Notes under the pieces: generated by a model
The model's database searches: none
What the model was told of the DNA's origin: nothing
What the model saw: the letters and a program-made list of their open reading frames with translations, nothing else
Origin: Tremella fuciformis
Taxonomy: Eukaryota; Basidiomycota; Tremellomycetes; Tremellales; Tremellaceae
Length of the DNA: 64,000 nt
Reading direction: 5' to 3'
Assembly (NCBI GenBank): GCA_032768795.1
Contig: CP136497.1
Span: 1,428,501-1,492,500 of the forward strand
Position numbers and translations under genes: made by a program
Part shown: positions 35,161 to 45,235 of the stretch, piece after piece
Numbering within the stretch: position 1 is the first letter of the stretch
Layout of the letters: each line of letters begins with the position of its first letter

Positions 35161-35657
35161 GTTGGGACCTCTTCAAGTCAAGATCGAACAGGAGAGATGG
35201 GGTCGCCCCGTCCTCGGCGGGCTAGGTATATATATTGCGCTGGCAACAGAGAAGAGAGAGAGAAAAGCCCCATGGGGGGTCCGAGGGGCCGAGGTATACC
35301 GAGCGGGGACGAATTATGCTTTTTCGTGAATACCAATGCCAGCTGTCGACGCATGCAGCAGGTGTACGTACAAGGGAAGCGTTCCGCGGAGCGCCAGAGG
35401 CGGTCTGGCGATGGTGACAACCGGCGCCAAACGGTTGGTATTCAGCGACCAGAAAAATGGTATTTCCCAGTGGCATATTGGTCATCTCCCGGGGTCCCCG
35501 TTCGGCCGGGCAGGGGTGGCGCCCTTACTGCCTTATGCTTGCTTCCCCTGCAGGAGGCGGGGCGGCGAAGCGGAGAGAAGCAGCAGCTTAGCTTGGCGCC
35601 TGGTCGGATGGCGTCGGCCCCGGACCGAGTGAAGCGACTCCCGGACTGGATTGCCAA
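35161..35657. promoter_or_regulatory. promoter region of the quinate-permease-like gene
   Basis: 497 bp. TATATATAT (35227-35235) on the transporter side, a GA-rich run near 35249-35264, and GTCCGAG (35279-35285) plus GGCCGAG (35287-35293), loosely like the heptamer arrays further right. The far side borders the uncertain 3' end of the SDR gene. Confidence 0.5.
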
Positions 35658-37061
35658 TTACCAGGCACTTGGTCGAGGTGCAGCTGCATCTTGGGTCTTG
35701 GGCCGGCCGCCTGCGGGTGTGCAGGGCAATTGTAGAGGCCATCGCAGTAGGGGCACATGCCAGATGCATTCCTGGCTAAGCGTACAAGAGATTCTCCTCC
35801 GGAATACCCACTCCATCATCGTTGCCCAAGTTCTGTGCCTCAGCGGGCGATCAGAGACATGTGCACAGATCAAACTCACAAGTAAACGGCCGCCGTCTAC
35901 AGCAAGGACGGCTCCGTCGCAATAACCCCCTGCCCTGGAGCACAACATGAGTGTAGGACCGATGATCTCCTCCGGTAACCCGGCTCGACCCAGAGGTGTA
36001 CGTTTGACCGTCTTCTCAGCCGAGCTCAGCATCCTGCCCGAGTTCTGTGCGGTCTGACCCGACATCTCAGAAGGGAAGATGCCGGGGCAAATCGTGTTGA
36101 CGCGAATCCCAAACGGCTGTAGTTTTCCAGCGAGCATCTTGCCCAGGTGTATGGCTGTCATCAGTCACGATTCCCTCACCTGGTCAAGTGGGACACACAT
36201 GCGGCCTGCTGGTCAGCTTCACACCTTGGATGGTCATGGCATGACGCACCTTGGACACGCTATAGGTCAAGGTACCGCTCACGCGGGAGTTGCCTATGCC
36301 AAGGATGGACGCGATATTGATAACGTTCGGTGTCCGAGACTTGCGCAGCAATGGTATCGCAGCTGTAGTGAAGAAGAAGACCCCTGTCTACTTAGCGTCT
36401 CATCGATCTGTCAGATATGTCACCTGCCATTGACGTTGATACGATGTGTGTAATCAAAGTCCTCTCTATCAGGTTAGTCGACGATGAAAGGAGGGTGCAA
36501 ACCACATACGCGACGACGCTGTTGAGCTGCCGTAGTACCGCCTCCTCTGTGATGTCAGCTTCGCGAGTACGTCTCTGCTTGACCACGCACCGTCACGAGG
36601 GTCCACAAGCTCCTTCCATGGAACCTGGACCCCTGCGCAATTCACCAGAGTGTCTAGGCGCTGTTCGCGTTGCGCCAATTGATCGATCACCGCATGGCAG
36701 CCTTCTTTGGTCCCAACGTCCCCATTGATACTGAGTATGAGCAACGTGATACGACCTGCTGGGACTCACCAGTGGACTCTCTGCGAGCTGCCGACAAGTT
36801 CCTCGATCTCCTTTGCGGCCTTTTCCAAGACTTCGAGCCGTCTTCCCACAATGTAGACCTTTGCTCCATTCTCTGCGAAGCCGGTTGCCAGTGCTCTCCA
36901 ATCAGTATGACCCGACCAACTCATGTCCATGCAGCCTCACCCTTTCCTATCCCAGAGCCACCGCCGGTCACGACCACGACCTGGTGCTCTCAGCAGGGCG
37001 AGGCCCGAGGGGCCGGTCTTACCTGGGAAGACACGTCAAACAGCTCGGCGATCTTGTACAT
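35658..37061 (-). CDS. short-chain dehydrogenase/reductase; C-terminal end uncertain
   Basis: NAD(P)-dependent oxidoreductase with Rossmann fold. ATG 37061 opens [14 protein letters not shown] short intron leads to [13 protein letters not shown] (cofactor-binding TGxxxGIG), and another to [24 protein letters not shown]. Then come [37 protein letters not shown] (the NAG-like NCAG), [20 protein letters not shown] with TYSVSK (catalytic Ser and Y-x3-K across an intron), [18 protein letters not shown] and VDGGRLL. At least six introns. After VDGGRLL, where such proteins usually end within a few residues, the frame stays open to 35658. Alternatively a terminal intron leads to a short Cys/Pro-rich tail. 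The true stop therefore lies somewhere between about 35580 and 35880. No specific substrate can be named. Confidence 0.75.
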
Positions 37062-37448
37062 GATTGAGGCGAGGTCTGCTGGTGTGATGTCTTCAATCCT
37101 ACTACCATGTCGATCCTCGTCGAGGAGCCTCCTCCTCAATCGACTGACGGACCAAGATCCGATACGAATTACGCAACTCCGAAGCCGGAAGGAAATACCA
37201 ACGAGGTGAATACCAACGCGCCTCGGTCGGCGTCGGCCCGACCGTGAACCCTGTGCCCTCCATTGGTATTGCTGATCGCCATCGCTTCCTCGGCAACGTC
37301 AGAACAGAGCAGCCATCGCCGCGACCAACAACTCCCCACGAGGCCCCCTGTGGGCGTATAGGACCCCGGAGGGAGATGAAGACATCGCATTGCTCGTCGT
37401 TGTTGATCCACCGTTGACCGGCTGTAGTGCTCCGCGACTCCACATATC
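37062..37448. promoter_or_regulatory. divergent promoter region, SDR / sialidase-like gene
   Basis: 387 bp between start codons. No convincing TATA box or repeat. The SDR frame stays open upstream of its ATG, so an upstream exon cannot be excluded. Confidence 0.4.
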
Positions 37449-38868
37449 ATGACCACTGCGCGAGTGAGGCCCCCCGGGCAAGACCTGACGCCCAACCCAC
37501 ATCCTCCGCATATCGAGAAGGGATTTGTCGTGAAAGACCATCCCGACTTCAAGCACCTGCATTGCACCAACGTCCATGTGACGAAGACTCGGCAGTATGC
37601 TACGTGGTTTGGTGGTACCGCAGAAGGTGCACCGGACATCAAGGTCTGGTGGGTACCTCTGTATTGGCAGCAGCAGCTGAGCAGGTGTATGCGTGGAGTA
37701 GTGGCTGACGCTCAGGATCTCTACGCGGGCAAACGACCAGGACAAGTGGAGCGAACCGGAAGTGCTGGTTGGCAAAGACGGTCTGGTGCATTGGAACCCG
37801 GTAGCATTCCCACCGGACAGGGAGAACCAGCCCGACTGGCTGATCGTCTACTACAAGGTCGACACGGTGAGGCGGAGTACCGACCAGACGAGAATGACAC
37901 TGATGATGAGCCCATTCCTGTCTGGCGCACATATTGGGTGGAGACGCGTGATGGTGGGAAGACCTGGACCGAGCCCAAAGAGCTCGTCCCGGGCGACCGC
38001 ACCGGAGGGCGCGGCCCGCAAGTGAGTTGACCAGCCGCACCCATTGGACGAAACCGACCAGGCAGAAAAACCCTCCCATTGTCCTGACCAACGGCGACTG
38101 GATCGCTGGCTCGTCATACGAAGTCACCAACCCCCCTGGGAGCGCGGCGTACGGAAAGTGGGACTCCTTCGCCGAACTCGCTCCCAAGCCAGGGCCGAAC
38201 GACACGTTCAAGCAAGGCGAGCTCTGGATCAAGTCGGATTTGATCGAGCTCCCAGCGGATCGAGGCGACCCCAACGGCTCGTTTCCCGGCGAGGGAATCA
38301 TCCAACCGAGCATATATCAGAACCCAGAGACCGGCAAGATCTCCATGTTCACTCGGAGCAGCAATGGGAGGGTCCAGAGGACAGATTCGACCGACGGGGG
38401 ACGGACGTGGACGCCGGCGTACGACACACCGCTGTACAACAACAACTCTGGTGCGCCTCCCTCCAGGGTTCTGCTGGATAAAGCTGACCGGCAGGTCAAT
38501 GCGTGTGCCGACTTCGAGATGGGCGTATCGTCATCGGCCAAAACCCGATTGAGAAGTCATGGGGTCCGCGTACACCGCTGATCCTCTCGATCTCGTCCGA
38601 TGAGGGCGAAACATGGAAGCACTGGATCACGCTCGAGGACGCGCCTCCCGACGCCGACTTTGAGCGTATCGTCGCGCTGGAGTCGGGTATCGTAAGCGAT
38701 GGCCGATCGGAGTTCTCGTGCGTTCACCAGTTTCCGGTGTATCGTCGAAGGCTGACGACAAGATATCCTTGCCTGACACCTACTCTGTCGGATGACGTGG
38801 ACGGTGTATACGTTAGCTATACCTGGCAGAGACGAGGTGTGATGGTGGCCAAGGTATGGGATGCGTGA
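37449..38868 (+). CDS. BNR-repeat sialidase-like protein (exo-alpha-sialidase fold), cytosolic
   Basis: Six-bladed beta-propeller family containing Asp-box repeats, S/T-x-D-x-G-x-T-W. ATG 37449 (MTTARVRPPGQDLTP). Blocks: HIEKGFVVKDHPDFKHLHCT, YATWFGGTAEGAPDIKVWW, ETRDGGKTWTEP (Asp box), PIVLTNGDWIAGSSYE, EGIIQPSIYQNPETGKISMF, STDGGRTWTPAY (Asp box), then across an intron NNNSG to RLRDGRIVIGQNPIEKSWG, SSDEGETWKHW (Asp box), and across a last intron EFSYPCLTPT and GVYVSYTWQRRGVMVAKVW. About five introns; stop at 38868. No signal peptide. This sub-family is widespread in plants, bacteria and fungi, but its substrates are mostly unknown. A sialidase function is not implied; a uronic-acid or plant-glycan lyase or hydrolase role is equally possible. 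About 390 residues. Confidence 0.82.
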
Positions 38869-39089
38869 TGTGATCCATCGTATCAGAGCCGATGTGATGA
38901 CCGTTCACTCCGCTGCCTGCATCCGCGAACGTGTAAACCTGCATTCCACTACGATATTGCGATGATCTCGAGAGCCGTACGACAACTAGATCCCTAAAAT
39001 GACAAGATGCGCTCTCTTGACATGAAACAACCACTTGATGACAACTCTTTTTTTCTGGTTTACTTTGTGCAGGTTTACAACCGATTCGC

Positions 39090-41099
39090 TCACACGCTGA
39101 CGACGTTCTGACATTAGCGAGAACTCATGCGGACTTGGCAGGGGTCGACCTACGATGTTGGTGTTGCCGGAGCCTTTGTAGTCGCCCTCGGACATCTCGT
39201 CCTGGCCTTCGAGGTGAACGGCCTGGTGATGCTCGATCTGGCCGATCTGGGCACCGATACCACTGGTCTGGGCACCCTCGAACTGCCAACCCCATCGGAA
39301 GCGGGGCTTCTGCGGGACGTCAGCGACATTTGCGTGGAGAAGGGAGAAAGGCTCACCTCGAACAGCTCATCGACCTCCTCGAGAGAACGGCCGCGCAGCT
39401 CGGGCAAAAGGAAGATGGCGTAAACGAGACCGATGAAGGCGATCGAGGCAAAGACGAAGCCGATCTTGGCACCGATGTGGTTCATCACGTAAGGGGTGCA
39501 GAAGGCGGTGAGGAAAGACCAGATGACATCCTGCGAGGCGCCGAACGCGAGCAGCTTCTTTCGCATCTGCGTACCGCCCATCTCGGCCGTGACGATGAAC
39601 GAGTGGGTGGCGAAGGCGACCTTGGTCGAGAAGATGAGCATGATGAAGCACGCCACCATGAGGTTCTGGATCTTGGGGTTGGTGGTGATGTCAGCTGTGC
39701 CGCCGTAGCCGCCGACGAGGCAGCACCAGAGGACGACGAGGGCGGAGCCGCCGATGCACAAGGGGCGACGACCGACGATGTCGGTGGTGAAGATGGCCGT
39801 GAGACCGCCAAGGGCGCCCATCATGTTGACGATGATACCGTAGACGAAGGACTTGGCGCCGAGACCGGCAGCGATGAGGAAGGTGGGGCCGTAAGCGTTG
39901 TAGAACTGGGTCGTGAGTGTCCATCGACAGTGAGGGCACTCGCCCGACTCACCTGGTTGCCTCCGGCCTCGTAGGCGGCAAACATGATACCAGCGTACTG
40001 CAATGATCAGCCAACATCTTAGGGAAAGAGAGTAGATACTCACGACCGCTCGTCGCCAGTAAGTGCCAGAGAAAAGCTCGCGCCAAGTGCCGTTGTTGAT
40101 GGTCTGGTCGTACTCGATGGCGCGGTGGATAGCCTCGACTTCCAGCTCGATCAAGCCGGCGTCGACGTCCTCCTGAGTGCGCAATTTACGAAGAGCCTTG
40201 ACGGCATCCTCTTCGCGGCCCTTGCTGATGAGCCAACGGGGAGACTCCACGGTGAAACCGATGAGGGCAAGACCGATGATGGAGGGAACGCCCTGGATGC
40301 CGACGGGGACGAGCCATCCGATCTTGGACTGCTCGGTGGCAAACGCGCGCGCGATACCACTGGTGAGCATACCGACCGAAGACTGAATGGGCACGAAGAG
40401 ACCGGAGAAGAAACCACGGAGCGGGGCCGGGGCGACTGAGAATGTCAGCAGAGACCCCGCGAGCATGAACATGCTATTCACCTTCGGCGGAGTAGAGCGG
40501 GATGACGGCTTCGATGAGACCGATGGTGGTGTAAGTGAGGACACGGCCGACGGTGCTGTCTTATGAGTAAAAGTACAATCAGGAGAAGAGCATATGCACA
40601 GTTGAATCCACTCCTTGGAGGTCAATTCGACTGCGTGGATCAGTCTGGCACCATTGATGATAAAGGGCGGGCCTCACTGATGACGGCGACGAGCTGGAGG
40701 CAACAGATGCCGACAAACATGCTTCGGAAACCCATGCGCTCGGTCAAGGGCTCGAATGCGGCCACACCGACGAGACGGCCAATGTACACGACTTGGCGAG
40801 GTCAGCTACATGTGCTCACGTGTGACCGCATGCTTGAGTACGCACCAGAGTTCATGATAGCTTTACGATTGGTGTCGAGGACCATCTTGCCCGCGGCATT
40901 CTTCTGGCCGAAGACATTGAGGAAACCCGGTAGACCTTGCAGGTTACCGAAGGTGCCCGTGTCGCTGCGGGGTTGAGCTCCACCTTATCCTGCGGCCACC
41001 TGGTACTCACAGACCGAAGGTGAAGTCGGCGGTGGAGAAAGTCAACACGCAGAACACGAGGTAGGGCGTGACGGCCCGCCAGTCTGTCTTTGCGACCAT
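39090..41099 (-). CDS. MFS sugar transporter (hexose/maltose type)
   Basis: SP-family plasma-membrane carrier. ATG 41099 opens MVAKTDWRAVTPYLVFCVLT with TM1 FSTADFTFGLGNNTGTFGNL across a short intron. Further motifs: RMGFRSMFVG, WLVPVGIQGVPSIIGLALIG, VESPRWLISKGREEDAVKAL (PESPR variant), IVGRRPLCIGGSALVVLW (loop 8-9), FIVTAEMGGTQMRKKLLAFG and LLPELRGRSLEEVDELFE. An intron after ELFE joins KPRFRWGWQFEGAQTSGIGA, and a final 46-nt intron joins GSGNTNI to NVVSV and the stop at 39090. The apparently longer frames at the 3' end are unspliced read-through. It is divergent from the oxygenase at 41569 and shares its heptamer-rich promoter, so it may import the substrate of that pathway. About 560 residues. 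Confidence 0.88.
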
Positions 41100-41568
41100 G
41101 TCGAATGAGTGTAACTTCTTGAAGCTGGGGTGAGAAAGATGGTTTGCTTTCGCATTGGGAGAAGAATCAGCTGGAGCCAGCGCCTTTATGTCTTTGGGCG
41201 CACACGGACGAATGAGGTACGATGGGATTCGCATGTCCCGCGTCGAGGCGTCGAGGCGTTGGGGACCGGCGATAAGGTGCTCGGGGAAGGAAATACTGCA
41301 GCTCGGGGGACTCGGGGTCGGACGTCATCCTCGTAGCCGTTCAGCCAGTCAACAGCCCCGCAGCAGCGAGTACCGGTTGGACTCGGACCGCTCGGTGCTC
41401 GGGTTGTGTAGGGCTATCTGGCCGGGACCATGTCTGCATCGCTTGTGGCCGGCAGGGCAGCACCACGGGGGTGTACGAGAGGACGTGGCCCTCCTGGATA
41501 AGAAGGCCTGGATCTTGGTGTCTGGGCTGCCATCTGATTCCTTCGCACCACCACCAACTATCACCGCC
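41100..41568. promoter_or_regulatory. divergent promoter with CTCGGGG heptamer array
   Basis: 469 bp between the sugar carrier and the first oxygenase. CTCGGGG occurs exactly at 41280-41286, 41302-41308 and 41311-41317 (the last two 9 bp apart). Related CTCGGAC (41383), CTCGGTG (41392) and CTCGGGT (41399) form a second cluster at 9- and 7-bp steps. The CGG core fits direct-repeat sites of a Zn2Cys6 regulator; that is inference. Confidence 0.55.
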
Positions 41569-43062
41569 ATGTCTGTCGCACCGTTCACGCCTCCCCCTGC
41601 CGACCTTCCCGGCAAGCCTGTCGTGCCCGACTGGATCCCCCCTGCTACCACCAAGACAGAGCAGGACTGGGCAAAGCTCCGCACGCTCGACTTGTCGCTG
41701 GTCTACTCGGACGACCCAGAGGTCAAGCGCAACTTGACAGAGGTCTGCAAGAAGGCCATTCGTGACGATGGGTTCCTCTTCGTTGAGAACTACGGCGTCA
41801 CCCTCGAGCAGGTTAGTCGCGTTCTGTTTGGTAGATCCCCGGTATTGACGTAGCTAGGTGCACAGGCAGTTTGCCATTGGCAAGTACATGTTCACCAACA
41901 TGAGCGACGAGGACAAGGAGCGATTGCTCTTCCGTCCTGAGGAGCGTGGCACCTGGGAGGGCTACAAGCACCCTTACGGCTTCAAGGTGACTTGACGGCA
42001 TCGAAGTGAGAAAGTACGTGACTGACATCGGAACAGCGAACACGAGGCCAGCCAGATGGCTACGAACAGTTCAACTGGTACCGGCCTGAGTGGGACGACC
42101 ACAGCCTGACGCCCAAGTCCGTGCAGCCCTTGATGGATGAGGTCGAGGCTTTCAGCGAGGTATGTGCTCTTACCATGTCGGTCGCGTGCACGGCTCACAC
42201 CTCCGCAGTATTTGTTCAGCTCCGTCAACCGCCGCATCCTGACTCTGCTCTCGCGAGTCTTGGAGCTTGACGACGACTACATCTGGAACAACGTGCAGTC
42301 CAAGCCCGGTCCCAGCGGCGAGGGCTACTACCGCTGCTCCTTGTACCACCCGATGCCCGAGAAGGCTGCGGCTGGCGGCAAGACCCACCGTATGCTTGGC
42401 CACAACGACTTTGGTCAGTGGACGTTTTGTGGTCGTCCTGCGTTCTATGCTGACATCCAGGAATGACCACTCTGCTTTTCTCCGTACCGATCCACTCGCT
42501 GCAGATCTGGGCGACCGACGAGCGATGGCGCACCGTGCCATACAAGCCAGGAGCCATCGTGATTAACATTGGCGAGACACTCGAGATCCTCTCCGGCGGA
42601 CACTTCAAGGCCACCCGCCACCGGGTCGTGCAGCCCCCGGCCGACCAGAGTAACGACGAGCGCCTCTCCCTCGTACAGTTCAACAGCAGTATTGGCCACA
42701 TCCGCATGACCCCCGTGGCGGGTACGTCACTTTTCCATCACTAGTCTGAACTGCGCTGATGGGACAGAATCTCCCCTGATCCAGCGCGAGGGCTGCATCG
42801 ACTCGCAGGGCGCGTACCGCGAGTTCAAGCGCGTCACGGAGGCAGGAAAGATCGTGAGTCCTATTGGCCGGACGTCAGGCACTTGTCCTGACTGACTTTT
42901 CAGATCCCGACCAACAGGCAGTGGCGCGAGATCCAGATCGCCGAGGCGCCTGACCCGCTGGACCTGATTGCCAACTCGGTCGGCAAGGACCAACTCATGG
43001 TAGATGGCAAGCTCATGTGGAAACGTGAATACCACGGTGTCAAGGTTCTCCTGCCTGTTTGA
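41569..43062 (+). CDS. Fe(II)/2-oxoglutarate-type oxygenase (isopenicillin-N-synthase-like), copy 1
   Basis: Non-haem iron oxygenase, cytosolic. ATG 41569 opens MSVAPFTPPPADLPGKPVVP, followed by KKAIRDDGFLFVENYGVTLEQ, the DIOX_N start block. The iron triad is visible: after an intron, GHNDFGMTTLLFSVP supplies His and Asp (H-x-D), and GGHFKATRHRVVQPP supplies the distal His. ERLSLVQF supplies the R-x-S pair that binds 2-oxoglutarate, so a 2OG-dependent reaction is likely. At least seven short introns; the last exons encode REGCIDSQGAYREFKR and PTNRQWREIQIAEAPDPLD, ending WKREYHGVKVLLPV at 43062. About 370 residues. It is a clear paralogue of the gene at 47637. Substrate unknown. Confidence 0.9.
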
Positions 43063-43400
43063 GCTACTGGCTCCACATGGCCGGATATCGCGATCCAGTT
43101 GTAACCGCCTTTGTCCACTCCCGTTGTTATGAATTGAATTGCATAGCTGTTGGCTTGACCAATGGCAATCGCTGAACCCGAAGCGGTCTAGACTTTCTCG
43201 AATGTGATCCCGCCCTTGGGGTGTCTTGAGCTTCCGCGCGCGCGATTCCTATCGTCCTGATCCCCAGAGGGGCAATTGTCATCCCATTGGTCACAGCATT
43301 CGCTCGCTCCACCACTGCCAAAAGCGGTTATAATTAGCATGAGCAGGACACGTCTGAGCCAATAGCAATACCGAGGACCGCACAAAGAATGCACCGATGA
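43063..43400. other. convergent intergenic region
   Basis: 338 bp between two 3' ends. No open frame of interest, no tRNA, no heptamer array seen. Confidence 0.4.
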
Positions 43401-44882
43401 CTACCAGATATTGAATCGCTCGTTTAGGCTCAACGCAGTGTCAATGATGGTGTCCTCGAATGGACGGTATTGGACGCCTAGCACTCGCACTGCCTTGCTC
43501 CCGTCCACAACGTTCGACTTGGCGACCAAAGTGTCCCTGTATCCCGGGGTGGTCACGCCAACAGGCACATTGGGGAGCTGAGGGAACTCGCGGTTCAACA
43601 CCTGAGTACATGTGAGCTTCACTCATAGTCGCGTTCAGTACCACTCACCACACAAACATCGTTGCCACTGTAGGGACCGTTGGAGAGAATTATGCGCTCT
43701 CCGCCCGCGCCTGGGACGGTCATTGCCCTCACTTGACCGATGGCGACTGAAAGATTAGCGTGTGGCTTGGTTGCTGCTTCTGAGAGGTGCTCACCATCGC
43801 GGACATCTACAAAGTTCGATCCGCTCTCAGGAAGGTCTGACTGCTTCATCTTGCCGGCGACGTACGGGTAGATGCGGTCTAGAAGCGTCAGAACACCCCG
43901 ATATCACACAAAGTGAGGCTCACTGCCGACCGAGTGGTTGAGACGCTCGGGCGCGTCGCACTGGTGGATGATGGGGCCATACACCATTGGAGGATGAATG
44001 CTAACACCGTCGAACGGCGGCTTGTTGTCCTCGAAGAACTTCCAGAACGCTCGCTCCGCAAGAGTCTTGCTGGCTGCATCATGAGCTGCGTGTCTAGCAT
44101 GTGGAGAAGCATTCGGAACGTACCTCTGTATTTCGAGTCTCCAGGAGCGTCAGACCCCATTGTCTCGCACTTGATCAGATCGACCGAGTTCCAGTCTGCT
44201 TCTGTGTATCTGGTTCTGTCAGCTTTGGCCAGATCCGCTACCGAGCGGCTTACGTAGTGGGAGGGCCACCAGGACCGTTGATGCTACCGCTGGAGGCGGT
44301 GTAGACGACTCGGCGGACAGACTTTCTGCAATGATCAGTCCCTAAGTACAAGTCGTGAGATAGACGAGCACACACCCGTTCTTGAGCGCGCTTTTCAGAA
44401 TGCCAACGGTGCCGTTCACGGCGGGGATAGCGACGTCGTCCAGGTGCTTGACCTCGAAAGTGACTGGGCTGAACCATGAGCGACTGTCGCGGGTCTCCTT
44501 ATGATGACGAGCTCTCACCTTGCCACATGTGCGATACCGTGCATACCGATCACAGCCTCGTCGAAAGCCCCCTCCTAGGTGATGAGCACTAGCTGGAGGT
44601 GTACGACGCCCAACGCACCTTGGCAATGTCGCGAACAATGACATACTCGAACCTGCCTGGGAGGTCTTTGAACAGGTTGGCTAGATACTCGCCCTTGCCA
44701 TCATCGCGGACAGTACCGCGGACATTATAGCCCTGCTCAAGGAAGGTCCTAGCAACATGTCTGCAAGTCAGACGAGCTGACTCTGACAGAACAATTGCAG
44801 GGAACACTCACGCTGCAATGTATCCGGAAGCGCCAGTCACCAGGACGTTGGCACCAGCAGGGAGCACGTTGCTGATGGTCAT
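43401..44882 (-). CDS. NAD(P)-dependent aldehyde/carbonyl reductase, extended SDR (aldehyde reductase II / dihydroflavonol-reductase-like)
   Basis: Cytosolic reductase closest in style to yeast aldehyde reductase II. ATG 44882 opens MTISNVLPAGANVLVTGASG with the GASGYIAAH NAD(P)-binding loop across an intron. Then come RTFLEQGYNVRGTVRDDGKG (Arg typical of NADPH preference), PGRFEYVIVRDIAKEGAFDE, IAHVASPVTFEVKHLDDV, GTVGILKSALKNGKSVRRVV, YTASSGSINGPG (catalytic Ser), and YRASKTLAERAFWKFFEDN, where Y-x3-K is reconstituted across an intron. The C-terminal half has SIHPPMVYGPIIHQ and SGSNFVDVRDVAIGQVRAM. About seven introns. Stop at 43401 after LNERFNIW. About 350 residues. It is divergent from the regulator at 45236 across the densest heptamer array. 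Confidence 0.89.
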
Positions 44883-45235
44883 CTTTGCGGCCGACGGATT
44901 CTGGATTGCGCAACGACACTGGATACACGGTCCTGCATCAAGATGGCCTCCCAAGCACGAATAGTAGACAAGCCAAAACGCAGACGAGTTCGGCGCGAAC
45001 GCCGGACCACTCGGGTCGTTCGGGGTCAACTCGGGGTGTCTCGGGGCAAGTCGATAACGCACTACTTTGAATTACGTGGTCTGTTCAGGTGACCATCGAC
45101 CGTCGGGCGGTGTTCCTGAGAATGCGATGGTCTGGGCTCGGGGGCGTCTGGTATTACTCAAATGCCTTTCAGTGACTTGCTCGGGGTAATCATCCAACCA
45201 GGCCGCTCGCAATCGCGTTCCCCGACTCCATCGCC
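44883..45235. promoter_or_regulatory. divergent promoter with four-unit CTCGGGG array
   Basis: 353 bp. Four units start at 45010 (CTCGGGT), 45019 (TTCGGGG), 45030 (CTCGGGG) and 45040 (CTCGGGG), that is at steps of 9, 11 and 10 bp, close to one helical turn. Two more exact CTCGGGG lie at 45137-45143 and 45180-45186. It serves the reductase (minus) and the zinc-cluster regulator (plus), so it may include autoregulation. Confidence 0.6.

Noticed and set aside
38986..39195. Long 3' frame of the carrier at 39090 reading to 38986
   Set aside because: A 46-nt intron with good splice sites gives a short natural end (NINVVSV); the longer frame is unspliced read-through.
39135..39974. 279-residue plus-strand open frame, Glu/Asp/Gly-rich
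   Set aside because: It is the complement of the sugar-carrier coding region; such acidic shadow frames are common opposite GC-rich genes.
43063..43400. Possible tRNA or small RNA gene in the convergent gap
   Set aside because: No cloverleaf, box A/B or conserved loop could be recognised by eye.
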